In this document: positions 35,865-46,715 of the stretch, piece by piece
How positions within the stretch are numbered: position 1 is the stretch's first letter
Layout of the letters: the number at the start of each line of letters is the position of its first letter
NCBI GenBank assembly: GCA_013368325.1
Contig: JAACJK010000057.1
Span: 1,702,592-1,766,591, forward strand
Source: Ephemerocybe angulata
Lineage: Eukaryota; Basidiomycota; Agaricomycetes; Agaricales; Psathyrellaceae
Length of the DNA stretch: 64,000 nt
Direction: 5' to 3'
The notes under the pieces: generated by a model
What the model was told of the DNA's origin: nothing
The model's input: only the letters and a program-made list of their open reading frames with translations
The model's database searches: none
Made by a program: the position numbers and the translations under genes

Positions 35865-37844
35865 ATGCTTGCCAAGATATGCACCCCGGGCCGTTGCTCT
35901 GTGCTGGCCTTTTTTTGCATACTGAGCAGGACTCTACCTGCGGTGCTCGCCGCGACGGAGAAGCAGGAAGCCAAGCTCCTGCAGCAATCTTACTACTTCT
36001 CATGGCCCTCTCAAGACTGGGCTTCCAAAACATTCCCCGCTCCAGTGACCGGTGAGTTGTACGCGCAAAGTCGATCCATGCCGTGTTGACACTGGCCCTA
36101 CCCCAGAGCAATGCGAGACGATCAAGATAACATGGTCGAGGGGGGCGGCAACAGGGTACGCCTTCAGGAATAGGCTTTGTGTAATCGATAATCGTCGCTC
36201 ATGCCCTTCCAACCAGCCCAAATCCTGTGCCACCATACTATCTTCAGGTCTACACATCGTACGGGTGTCTTATGCCGTGTTGCAATCATTGTGCTGATAC
36301 CTGTGACACAGACTCTTCCTCGTGCCAATGATTATCCCAGCTGGGGGTAATCTAAACTATGTCAGTGGTTGCGCCGCTCTTTTGAGGACACATGTTAACG
36401 CGCCTCGAATGTATAGGATTGGGCAGTTCCGTTCCCTCCAGGCACCATAGTAATGGCTTTTTCCATGATAGATAGTGCATTGACTAACAAACTCTAACTC
36501 ACCACAGTATCAGATATGCATGGTGAGTAGGTGCATCCGCAGTCAAATACCGCCCGCTCACTTCCATTTGCCTTTCAGTTCGACAGCAATGGAAACACTG
36601 GTGGATGTCAAGACACGTACACGATAATTCCGTCGAGCTCGTCAACACCGGTGAACTGCGCAAATGCGACCATCCCCAATCAACTCGATGTCGAGGGCAT
36701 AGTGCAGGACGGCCCGATATCACGGTACGGTTGGATACCACAAGTACGGGCGTTTACTTCCCGATGATCTATACATCCCATCTCACACAATTTCCCAGTG
36801 CACCGACATTCAACTCACACCCAAAAATGGGACGCCGCCCTACACATTCACGGTAATTCCCCTATCATCTGTACAGTTCTTGCACGCGCTCACACTGTAT
36901 GCTCAGGTTGCTCCCGCACTGCACCCTCCTTACAACATGACTGGCCCGGGCCCCTTCAACTGGACAGTGGCTTTGTCATGGTCAACGCCATTCTTCATCA
37001 GCGTCGCAGATTCTGCAGGAAATATGTGGGCCAACGGCTTGCTCCATAGCGGAGGTCCAAGTGATAGTGCATGTTTATCGAACACTACAACTTCCAAGTA
37101 AGTGAACTACTCGACTCGGCGTCTTTTTTGATTATCGGCTGACGACCGTCTAGGGATGGTGTGCCGGTAGGCGCCGTAGCAGGCGGAACCGTCGGTGGCT
37201 TGATACTCGGCGCTTTCATCGGCCTCGCCGGGATGTTCCTCTTCACGCGCAAGAAAATACAACGGCTCGAGCGGGAGAACCTCTTAGACCTTTCAGGCGG
37301 AGGAGATTACGGTTCGGGTCGTCATTCCGTCTTCGGTACTTCGACTCAATATCATCCAGTGCCATCTCACTCGCTCGGGCTGCTCGATTCCATGGGGAGC
37401 GGCAGCAACTCTTCCCGGACGCCCAACTCTACGAACGTGCAATACCAGGTCGAGCCGTTTCGAATGCCGCCACCGAGCGAGGACGGGTACTTGCACCCCG
37501 CCTCGCCTCCACCTTCCAACATCCGAACGAACTCATCTGATCCAAACAGGACGGAGAACAAGGTTTACGTTGTGCACCATGACGGCAACGCAGCGCCTGT
37601 CACCATTTACCACGAGGACGGAACAGAGATTGTCGAACTACCCCCGCGATACCCAGAGGGAAATGCCTCCCCTCCCCCTGGAGCCGGCCACAGTCGTAGT
37701 CCGATCGATGCGCGAAGCGATATTACTGGAACAACTCGGACATCCGATAGCCAAGAGCCCCCGGCGTTTCTGCAACAGCGACGGAGGCCAGGTGACAGAC
37801 CCGGGAAGGCCCCTCGACCATTGCCAAGACCTGACCAGTCCTAA
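35865..37844 (+). CDS. Secreted-domain single-pass membrane protein, basidiomycete type
   Basis: Type I membrane protein of unknown function. Signal peptide MLAKICTPGRCSVLAFFCIL. The ectodomain is assembled from short exons (EQCETIKITWSRGAATG, PYYLQVYTS, FDSNGNTGGCQDTYTIIPSS, CANATIPNQ, QLTPKNGTPPYTFTV, YNMTGPGPFNWTVALSW), has several N-glycosylation sequons and Cys pairs, and resembles a beta-rich repeat layout common in Agaricomycetes. One transmembrane helix (VGAVAGGTVGGLILGAFIGL) is rich in GxxxG, followed by RKK and a cytosolic tail of about 200 residues that is Ser/Pro-rich. The tail holds a PPRY motif and a basic, proline-rich end (RRRPGDRPGKAPRPLP). Exon borders in 36050-36900 are the least certain part. 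No enzymatic motif seen; adhesion or sensing is possible. Confidence 0.75.
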
Positions 37845-38088
37845 GGTTCCCTTTATCTTCTCTTGCTTAGACTTTATGCAACGATTCCCCTCATCTTTCC
37901 ATACCCCTTCATCTCAATATTTATGCTACACCATTTCTCTAACTCGTGCTATACGTTTCTCTTTTTTGGGTTCCATTTCTGCTTTCTTGCGGTGTTCCAT
38001 AGGAGGATCTTCCGAAATATAGATACCATAACCCTTCTTTATGGATTTTAATGCTATGTATGTACATTTCCCTATTACTATCCAGAAC

Positions 38089-39823
38089 TCACGCCGAACT
38101 GAACACCCCAATCGGACATGGGCGCCATGTATTGTCTGCGCGTTTCCACCCTGGTGCCAGGACCCTGGCTTCTGGCGACGATGCCATCTCCTCGTCTTCA
38201 GACTCCTCTACAATCCGTTGTGAAAGGGCCAACTTCTGCAGGGCGTCTAATCGCTGTTGCATAACCGCCATATCTGACGAGTCCCATCCCTGGATTGATG
38301 AGTTCAGTGTTGAACGATAGATTTCCGCGCCGGGAGGAAATACCTGAGACTGCACCTGTTTATGAGGACCGGCTATCAGCGCCAGAGCAGACTCAAGTTC
38401 CGCGTTCCCTTCGCAGAGTACCTGCGCAAGTTCCAGAGCGCTATACCCATTCTCAGATTAAGGCTTCTCATGCATGGACCAAAATAACACACCTCGATTT
38501 GTTTTGCTTGGGCAGGGTCATTGCCCGGCCCAACTCTTGCAATAACTGCGTGATGACTTCCTTTCGCAGATCCTGATACGAGCCCGCAAAAGTATCGACC
38601 GCCCATTTAGCCCAACGGGCCAGGCACGACAAATACGAAGCATCCAATTTAGACTCGAGCTCGATTTGATCCCCACTGGACGCCTCAGGCATGATTAGCT
38701 GTGAGCATACGCGCGTGGCAAGGACCAGAGCAAAGTCCGTGTGCTGAAGCTGGATAAATTCGAGCATGGGCGCCCAAATGGCGACAGAGCTGCTCGGCGG
38801 CAAGAACGTATCGATGGGATTTGCTCTCTTCCTGGTGGGCAACGGAAAGTAGAGGTGTAAGAACAGGAGGGTGTAGACAGAAGAAGGCTCGGCGCTGCGC
38901 ACTTTTTGGATAGCGGGACCAAGGCTCCCTTTTCAAGCAACTCATCGCAGAGCCGGTCTAGCGCCCATCGCTCTTTAAAGTCTTGCTCTGACAGATTTTC
39001 CGAGCCATGGGTGGCACTAGTATCCCAGCCGACTTCTCCAAAGGACACATTCGCAGCAACGCCGGCTTCAGCGAGCCACCGTTCGATGTCTTTCATAAGA
39101 CCTGTGAGCTCGGACTTGTACTGGGACGCGAGGGAGGCATCGCGGGAAACGATCTTCATGCATTCCTTATACTTTTTGAGGATCGGTTTAAGGGGCCGGA
39201 GCGGAGGTGCGAGGGAGGATGACTGCGACTGGGGGTTGATTGTAGGCAGAAAGTAGTTATGCAATAACCATGACAACGACTAGATGAGGGAGAGTATGCA
39301 GTCAGCCATCTCAGTCCAGCTTGAACTACTACATCCATTCTATCTACCTGTCTCGCAGCTTCCCGCAGTAGGGACAGGCTAGGAAGCTCTTCGTGCGTAG
39401 CAGCATGGCGCAACTCTACCAGCCAAGAAGGTAGCCCTAGTTGTTTTGCGATCGAGGCTATTGACCGAGCATAGGTGCCCATTTGGAGGGGATCTACGAG
39501 GCCGTTCACCAGCCTGATAATTGCTGTTGCATAGCTCTGGCGCAGCGACAGACTCGAAAGGCGCGCCTGGGGCCCATCATGGGTCGCGACGACCAACAGC
39601 GACAAGGTGGACTCGAGTGCGTGAGGGAGGGTCGTGATCGCCTTCCATGCTGATAACTGTCGGGGAGTTACAGACGCGTATATGGCGGCAAGACAGTCTG
39701 GAAACGTACTCTGTTTATGGCGAGCAGCTTTGCATGGTAGTCGTTCTCGTCGGCATATATCCAGGAGCAGACCTGCTCGAGCTCGCCGATGGTGGCCCAG
39801 GGAACCCGTCGAGGAAGTCTCAT
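38089..39823 (-). CDS. LAS1: Pre-rRNA ITS2 endoribonuclease subunit Las1
   Basis: Las1 cuts the ITS2 spacer of pre-rRNA in complex with the kinase Grc3 during 60S assembly. The start at 39823 reads MRLPRRVPWATIGELEQVCS then WIYADENDYHAKLLAINR, the conserved opening, and LSAWKAITTLPHALESTLSL. The catalytic HEPN motif RHxxTH is present as RHAATHE, within LPSWLVELRHAATHEELPSL. After SWLLHNYFLP the middle region is variable and charged. The protein ends with PGWKRADNTWRPCPIGVF, the short C-terminal Las1 tail that binds Grc3. Five or six introns. Stop at 38089. Divergent, 220 bp away, from the seven-helix protein gene. Confidence 0.92.
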
Positions 39824-40043
39824 ATTTTCCTTTCCAAAAAGGAGGAGACAAGAGATGGCAGTGCGCCTTTAGCGGCCGAACACGTGCAGCCATCGCCATC
39901 TGGCAGCGACACGAGGAGATGGCCTTCCTGAAAAGGAAAACATGAACATGTCGAGGTCGATGGAGAAGGAAGAGCGCCGGGCCTGCTTCTGGCGACTTCA
40001 CCTGCGATATACCCCCACCCGCGATCTCTAGTCCTCCTCTACC

Positions 40044-40990
40044 ATGCCCCTCGATACCTTTGGCAAGCTTGCCGCCGCGCAAATTGCGTTCTACGTGCCT
40101 ATAGCAGGCCTCACGCTGTTCCTCACATTCCGATATGCACTCAGGCGAGACGCCGGGTGGCTATTCCTCGCTATTTTCTCGTTGGGTGAGTCTCAACGTT
40201 CTTCACCACTGCACGTCTAGTCTGACACCCTATGTGCAGCGAGAGTTGCAGGAGGCGCAGTGCTGTTAGCAGCGCAATTGACACCAGCAAACCCAACCCT
40301 GTTCCTCGTATCTTACATCCTCCAACCAGGAGCATTGGCGCTTTTGCTTCTCTCAACAATAGGTTTCCTGGGCATGGCGTACGCACACAATTTCGCTTAA
40401 TCATTCGGCTCGCATGCTAATGACATCGTTGAACAGGGGCCAACATACATACAGCGAAATCCCTCGAGTAACCGTATTCTTCAGGATTTTCGGCATTCTC
40501 GGCCTCATTGGCATGGGCCTCACCATCGCTGGATGCGTTCTTGGCTCGTCGGTCGCTCCCAACAGTGGTAGCGCCGGGTGGATATTGCGTCGTGCGGGCG
40601 CTTCCGTTTACGGGGCCGTCTACATCTTCCTCCTCCTCGCATTCTTTGGCACATTCTCCTATCGATGGCACCTCAGAAGCTACCGCCGCAACGTGAGTGT
40701 GGCACGACCTTACCATGTATTTGATTCTCATGCCTTATGCCCTCTAGCTGCTATGGGGTGTTGGCGCTGCACTTCCTTTCCTCGGTGTCCGAGTCGCATA
40801 CGGCATCATGGCAGCTTGGTCCGCGTCCGACCTCCTGGGCACCAAGCCTTCGTCCAACCCCACGCTCGCGAAGATGAACCCTGTAACTGGGGATTGGCTC
40901 ATGTTCCTTGTCCTCGGCCTTGTTATGGAGTTCGTCACATGCGGCTTGTTCATGCTCGCAAGCACCATTCTGGCGCAGAGGAGACGATAG
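40044..40990 (+). CDS. Seven-helix fungal membrane protein (DUF7702-like)
   Basis: Polytopic membrane protein of unknown function. The chain has about seven hydrophobic segments: IAFYVPIAGLTLFLTF, WLFLAIFSLARVAGGAVLLA, LFLVSYILQPGALALLLLST, VFFRIFGILGLIGMGLTIAG, VYGAVYIFLLLAFFGTFSY, LLWGVGAALPFLGVRVAYG and WLMFLVLGLVMEFVTCGLFM. The R-V-A-G-G pattern in helix 2 and L-P-F-L-G-V-R-x-A-Y in helix 6 are what I associate with the fungal DUF7702 family. Four exons; start at 40044, stop at 40988-40990. A short basic end (AQRRR) is cytosolic by the positive-inside rule. It looks GPCR-like in helix count, but I see no receptor signature. Confidence 0.85.
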
Positions 40991-41697
40991 ACGACGATGA
41001 AGAAGCTCAACTACCCCACGCGCACAATGAACGCAAAAACGACTTATGTTTATGAAGAACACGACTCAAACTAACGACCGCGGAATCCCTTCCCTTGTAC
41101 CTTGTATCTATACCTCCATCGCGACACCTCCCATCCAATGCTTCATCTTTCTGCTTATTGGTGGACACGCTGCCCATCCCTTCCCCATACCCTGCTTCAC
41201 GACAAGCTTCATATATCCGTGATATCGAGTAGCGCATCCATCTTTTGTTCGAATAGTGTTGTATTACATCCATAGAAATGTAGGGTAGTAGCACGAAATA
41301 TATGACTTGACGAAGTAACGCAACAGGACATCCTCCGAACAAAAGCCAGTCATGAATGTTTTGGATGTTGGGGACCATAGTCAAGCAATTCCTACACCAC
41401 AGCAATAGTGGCACATAAGAATCGCTCCGGCTTAATTGTTCCCCGTCCTTCTCCTTCAAAGCGAATACCCTGACCAGTGTGAACAGGAAAAGAGTTGCCC
41501 TTACAAGGTCCTTGAACCGTAAGAGCTGCTGCGAAGTGATTGTATGAGAAAGAGTTGTGTTCGCGCGCCTTGCGCGTTTTTTAACCCTTCGAAGGCGCAC
41601 GTGACTGTGTATCAAATCCTTGGCGCTCGCGGTCAAAACGCGTCAACTATGTAATGACGCCAAGAAGGACGCGTCGGGGACGAGTCGTGTATTGACG
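40991..41697. other. Intergenic before the miniature element
   Basis: 3' flank of the seven-helix gene. A 209-codon minus-strand open frame (41007-41636) starts with TTG and has no family resemblance; not called. 41689-41697 is the left copy of the target duplication. Confidence 0.5.
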
Positions 41698-41748
41698 TAG
41701 TCTCGCTTACCATCCGTTGGCGTCCGCTTTTGGAATCGCTACCGCCAA
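41698..41748 (+). repeat. Left terminal inverted repeat, 51 bp
   Basis: Identical to the reverse complement of 41972-42022 over all 51 bases. Confidence 0.95.
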
Positions 41749-41971
41749 CGTCTGGGAAATAACCCACGGGATTTGGAGGAACCTGCATTCCGCGAATTTC
41801 GGCGATGAAAACGCCTCTCCCAAGGGCTTCGCATGTGATTAGTAAGCGTCGCAACGCGCCGAGCTCTCCTTTGTGTGACAGCGCCTCTTCCTCCCCCCGT
41901 CCTTTGAATTAGTAAATCCTCCCAGGTGAATGCTTAATATACTTGGTATTGATACCAGCTTTCAAACTAGA

Positions 41972-42022
41972 TTGGCGGTAGCGATTCCAAAAGCGGACGC
42001 CAACGGATGGTAAGCGAGACTA
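41972..42022 (-). repeat. Right terminal inverted repeat, 51 bp
   Basis: Identical to the reverse complement of 41698-41748; followed directly by the right copy of the GTATTGACG target duplication (42023-42031). Confidence 0.95.
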
Positions 42023-42140
42023 GTATTGACGTTGCTATGTACAAGTATCCATGTAGTTAGGTGTGTGCAGAAAGCGATGTAATGTGCAAGTTGCTAGAAG
42101 CTGATTAGAGTAGCTTTGTTTGAATCGAAAGATGCAAGAT

Positions 42141-43753
42141 TTAGAGAAAGGAAACAGCGGAAGTCATTACTGCATAGAATGCAGTCGTTAGCTATGGAGG
42201 GAACATCCCAACAAACAAGGGACTCACAATTCGTAAAGACATGGGAAAGTCGGCCGGGTAGCTTTCCTCCCCCTGGAACATTTCGTGAAAGGCCTTTAGT
42301 TCAGGCGGAGTGCAGTAAGAACCGAGATCCTGCGTCGATTGCTGGGTTTGCGATTCCAGATCAGCAGGCTCAAGATCAGCCTCCTCCAGCTGCGGGCGCA
42401 AGGGACCGGTGCAAAGAGAATCACCAGAGTCACGGATTCGAATGCCCTTGGATGGCGATTGCGTCGTATAGGATCTGTCGGCAAGGTAGCTTTCTGAGGA
42501 AGCGGAGGCAACGGAGAGCTGCGAGGCTTCAATCGTGGACACCTTCTCGCTTGCTCTAGGGGTCTTGTCATGAGCCGGATGAATAGGGTCTTCGTCGTTA
42601 TCGTCATCCTTGGGACCAAATGGATTGAAGTCGTCATCTTGGAGACTGAGATGGCGAACAGGGAGTTCGTTAGAAAGAGAATCACCCTTCTTCAAGGGCG
42701 ACGTCGGTGCCCCCTGCTCAGGCATTGCATCCCTGCCGTTCTTTAGTCAAGATGGCAAGTTTAAAATGGAGAGAGGGCGCACCTAGGCGGATAACTCCAC
42801 TCAACCCTTTGCGATAGCAGCGTTGACATCTCCAGTTCCTTCTCCTGACTTTGCGAGCTCGGGATGACTTCGAGATTGTCGTCGAGAATAAATGTCGGGT
42901 TGCCTTTTAGAGCAACAGGAGAGAACGGCCTCATAGTCAAAAGTTGAGTTTGGGAGGAAGGGATAGTGCGTGGAGACACGAGGGCCAGAACCTCTATATC
43001 AGATTCACCGTCGTCATCCTCTCCCCCAGAAGGGCTTGCACGTAGGTTCGCGCGTTTATTTCGAGGAGTCGTAAAGAGGCCTCGGTTCAGAGCCGGATAG
43101 TCATTGTAATCTTCATCCTCCTGACTCTGTGAGGATCCAACAGTTTCGTCCGACCATGTTTGCGAAAGAGGTTTCGAACGAAGAGGTGTAGCGTAGATGG
43201 ATGGCCGAGAAGGAGATAGTCGTCGTTCATGCTCTGGCGTTTCGGGAACGGTGGTTTCTCCCCGAAGGACTCGTCTAGTTCGCTGAGTAGATGGTGGGGC
43301 ACTACTTGGCGGAAGAATCGATGGGTATCTGGAAGGCAGTGCACTCTCGACAGAGGCCTCTCGAGACTTGACTTCTTCCTCCTGCGGTTCGTCGGACGAA
43401 AGGTCGACAAGTTCATGCTTTACCCGGGGCTTGAGTTTGGAGGAAGATGCGCCAGGGGTTTCGAGAGGTAATTCAACAGGCTTCTCCTTCTTCCATGATC
43501 TGAGGTCCTTCGGAGCACTCGCCCGCTTTCCAGAAGACTGGGCGTGCTCTTTGTCCTTTGCTAGCTTTGACCTCTTCGACGCGTTCGTAGGGGCATCACT
43601 CTCTGCATTGTCTTCGAATGCCGACGAGGTCCTCTTTTTCGCGTTTTTGGTGGACTTTCTAGCTTTAGGTTTCGAAGAAGCCGAAGGAAAGTACGCGGTA
43701 ATTAGGTTGTTCATGAGAGAACGGGAAAGAGTCCGGACTGGGCGTTCCGGCAT
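42141..43753 (-). CDS. SQ/TQ-rich nuclear protein with PIP-box-like N-terminus, function unknown
   Basis: I do not recognise the family. The chain of roughly 520 residues is almost wholly low-complexity and charged. Near the N-terminus is NNLITAYF, which matches the spacing of a PCNA-interacting box (hydrophobic at 4, aromatics at 7 and 8) but with Asn instead of Gln at position 1; a Lys-rich stretch follows (KPKARKSTKNAKKR). I count about fourteen SQ/TQ sites, several clustered (SSQSQEDED, SSQTQLLT, SSQSQEKE, ESQTQQSTQD), the layout of ATM/ATR kinase targets. Several NLS-like basic runs. Exon 1 begins at 43753; the second starts RDAMPEQGAP. The last, short exon ends at 42141 in a hydrophobic stretch (ILTTAFYAVMTSAVSFL), the least certain part of the model. 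A DNA-damage or replication role is inference. Confidence 0.7.
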
Positions 43754-43935
43754 CAGCGAAGCCCCGCGTGTGCCAGCGCGTCAGTCCCGTGACCTCGTTT
43801 ATCGAAACGCGTACACGACCAAACTTGCCCTAAATAAAGAGCGAACAATGGACGGCATCATTCATCGCTGTCACTGTTCTCCCTCCTCCCAGCTTGTCCC
43901 CACCCCAGGATACCATCCCCTGCACATCCACTACA
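43754..43935. promoter_or_regulatory. 182-bp bidirectional promoter with an MCB-like box
   Basis: Short spacer between two divergent start codons. It contains AAACGCGTAC with the MluI cell-cycle box core ACGCGT at 43807-43812, the MBF-binding site that drives G1/S genes in yeasts. One copy only, so chance is possible. Confidence 0.4.
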
Positions 43936-45135
43936 ATGGCCAACCAATTCACGACGCCCAGAAAGCGCGCAGCAGCGTTCAAGCGCACCGAGTCGCTCAA
44001 GAGCCAGTTCAGCCTTGCCAACTCGAGCGACACAGAGGAGCCCTGGACTCCTCCAAGGAAGCGGTTCAGATTCAGCACCAACGACGGGGACGAACACTTT
44101 GGGAGCCCCAATCGCAGTGTCGCGGGCAGCTCACCGTATACTGTGGCGAGTTCGAGCTCGCCAGCGTCATCACTATCGAATGGCAGTCCCAGCAAGAAAC
44201 GTAAGCTGCCTTTACTACAAAGGGTGGCTTGAGTAGCAAGGGACTGATATGAGAATAGGGCGACGAACTGTATCTACGGATGAATACGACCTCACGTCCG
44301 TCCTTCGGAGATGTAACAACGGGTCCTTGGATGCCTTGGCAATTCGTGACGTCAAGGTCTTCCCCAGAGGTATGTCCACCTTCCTCTTTCCTCGCAACAC
44401 CTACTTATCAATCTCACAGCCGAACGCGATGCTCTGGAAGTCGTACGCCATCTCCTCACACGCAGCCAATCGGCCTCGAAATCCCGCCTCTCCCGCTCCT
44501 CCCAGAAGATCCTCGAAACTGAACTTTACCTCGAATGGCTATCGGACCTCGACTTCGTCATAAGCGCCATTGAAAACCTCCTCGGCGCTAAAGTCCCCGG
44601 CACGCGCAAACGCGTGACTGGTCTGGGACGATTAAGCTTTACGATCCTTTACACGTTGATGGACGAGTTTATCGAGGAAGTAGATCGGCATCACGATGGG
44701 TGGTCCGGATCGAGTGGGGGAAGCAGCCCAGGGAAGGCCGGGTCACCGAAAAGTAGAGCGCGGCCATGCGACGCACTTTACCCGCAGACCATGACCATCA
44801 TCGAGGAGTCGCAGGACAGCTCGACGGACGCACGCATGGCTGTCGCTGTGGAGGAGGCGGAAGAGCTTCTCGCAAGATACGATCTTGTCATGGCCGACGC
44901 CGTTCGGCGCTACAAGATTGAATGTGGGCGCAACAATGATAAGCTGGCGGACGCGATTGGGAGCAAGGAGTACGCCCTCAGCCGTGCTTGCTGCTTGCTT
45001 TGTGAACAAACTGGGTTCGGGGGCGATGAGGATGGCGACAGTCTTCTGAGGGAGGCAAGGACGGCAATGGTAGAATGGAAGGAGGAGTTTGGAAGTGAAC
45101 AGCCCGACGAAGATGATGAACTTACGAGCGATTGA
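43936..45135 (+). CDS. Hypothetical protein with N-terminal CDK-site/NLS region
   Basis: Not recognised. The start at 43936 gives MANQFTTPRKRAAAFKRTES. The first 90 residues are Ser/Pro-rich with several S/T-P-x-K/R sites (TPRK, TPPR, SPSKK), typical of cyclin-dependent kinase targets, each joined to a basic run that could serve for nuclear import. After short introns comes a helical region: DLTSVLRRCNNGSLDALAIR, LLTRSQSASKSRLSRSSQKI, ETELYLEWLSDLDFVISAIE, LGRLSFTILYTLMDEFIEEV. A Gly/Ser insert is followed by VAVEEAEELLARYDLVMADA and EYALSRACCLLCEQTGFG, and an acidic tail (EQPDEDDELTSD) ends at 45135. No catalytic motif. Head-to-head with the SQ/TQ-rich gene, so joint cell-cycle expression is plausible but unproven. 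Confidence 0.75.
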
Positions 45136-45474
45136 AGGCCGCCAGTCGTCAAACTTGGAAAGGAATACGTTATGAATACTGCTTCATTGTACATCAATGC
45201 ATAATACCACCAACACCACCTTGTATTACTACCTGCTTTCTATAGAGCACCGAATTCAGCTTCTGTATTTTGTATAGTAAACTAGGGCACCATCTGACCT
45301 GGTACGAATAAGTGAACTGGGACCCCTGCATGCGGAGTGGCTCGCGAACAGCGTCTTCCAAACGTGGTCCCTACTTATACTCCCACGTGATCGTGATTAT
45401 GGAAGTTAGGGGCGATGACATCACCCTGACGTTCGGGAGGTCGATAACCGGAGACTCAGGATCTGGCTCTGACA

Positions 45475-46616
45475 ATGCTTTCACGTCTACGATCAGTTGT
45501 AGCTCATCTATCGCCCATCTCATCGACAGCACGAATGTCGACCGTCCACAACACCAACAAGGCCTGCTGCACCATCCCTCCGGTGCAGTCCGATTACCAG
45601 CCCAAGGGAACGTTCAAGTCGATTGGTGATTTCAAGAAGGTCTATGTAACTGGCCCTGAGAAGAGCGACAACGCCATCGTCTGTGTCTACGATATCTTTG
45701 GGTAAGGTCTTTGTCATGCCCTCCTTATAGCTACTCGAGAAACAATGTGCTCTCTAGCTACTTCCCCCAGACTCAACAGGGAGCAGACATCGTCGCCGCG
45801 AGCACCTGCACCACCGTCTACATGCCCGATTTCTTCGAGCCCGAGGGACCTTTTGACATCAATAGGTACCCGCCCAAGACCGAGGAAGACAAGAAGGCCA
45901 TCCAGGACTTCTTCGGTGGAACGGCGAACCCATCTGCAGCCATTTCTAAGCTGAAGAAGTTTGGCGAGCATCTGAAGTCGAACGGTGCCCAGAAGGTCGC
46001 GGTCTATGGGTTCTGCTGGGGTATGGTTTATGTCTATGTGATCACTCTCAAGCGTTGGTTCTCACTAAATTATAGGTGGTAAGGTTGTCATCTCCTCGTC
46101 TGGAGAGAACACCCCTTTCTCTGCTGCTGCAATCATTCACCCCGCGTGAGCAGTTCCCTCCTCTTTGGGTATCAAGCGCTTTCTGATCGTTTGATGCAGC
46201 ATGCTTTCTGTTGAAGACGCGAAGAAACTAACCATTCCTCTTGGAATATACGTCTCTGCCGACGAACCTGAAGCTGAGGTATCTACCTACTTTTCAGAAT
46301 TACTTTTCTGCCTCCCTGACAATATTTCAGTATGAAAGCATTGTTGACATCATCTCGAAGAAGCCATTCGCTAGCGTCAGCGACCATAAGAACTACAAAA
46401 ACATGTAAGTCGTATGCCTCCTTTCTCGCCACGTTTTGCTCAAGGTTCGGGCAGGTTCCACGGATGGGCTGCTGCCCGTGGAGACTTGAAAAACGAGGAG
46501 AACCGCAAGGAGTGAGTAATTCCACAATGAGGTTCTGAGGAATATAGCTGAATCCCTATTCTAGATACGACGACGTGTACAAGAGGCTGGTTACATTCTT
46601 CCAGAAGGCGTTGTAA
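45475..46616 (+). CDS. Dienelactone hydrolase family protein
   Basis: Alpha/beta-hydrolase of the dienelactone hydrolase (carboxymethylenebutenolidase, AIM2-like) family, which opens lactone rings in aromatic catabolism or acts on related esters. Visible: CCTIPPVQSDYQPKGTFKSI, VYDIFG|YFPQTQQGADIVA, VYMPDFFEPEGPFDINRYPP, the nucleophile motif GFCWGG (Cys, as in dienelactone hydrolases), VSADEPEAE with the acid Asp, and FHGWAAARGD with the His. Seven or eight exons; the nucleophile motif is split by an intron. Two starts are in frame: 45475 (MLSRLRSVVAHLSPISSTAR) looks mitochondrial; the second, 20 codons on (MSTVHNTNKACC), matches cytosolic relatives. Stop at 46614-46616. Confidence 0.9.
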
Positions 46617-46715
46617 ATTATGTGTGTATCGTGTATGTATGAGAAATTTCGAAATGCCCTAGTGTACAAACAAAGTATCCTTAACACTGAACTTGCGCAT
46701 TGCAACCTTACTAAT

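Larger units (their letters stand above)
41698..42022. mobile_element. Miniature inverted-repeat transposable element, MULE-like
   Basis: A 325-bp element bounded by perfect 51-bp terminal inverted repeats (41698-41748 and 41972-42022, both beginning TAGTCTCGCTTACC from the outside). It is flanked by the 9-bp direct repeat GTATTGACG at 41689-41697 and 42023-42031. The 223-bp interior has no open frame of note. Long perfect repeats plus a 9-bp duplication fit a non-autonomous Mutator-like element, a family-level inference. Perfect identity of the arms points to recent insertion. It lies in the 3' flank of the SQ/TQ-rich gene, 119 bp from that stop codon. Confidence 0.9.

Noticed and set aside
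41007..41636. 209-codon minus-strand open frame after the seven-helix gene
   Set aside because: It begins with TTG, has no family resemblance, no splice structure and lies in a 3' flank.
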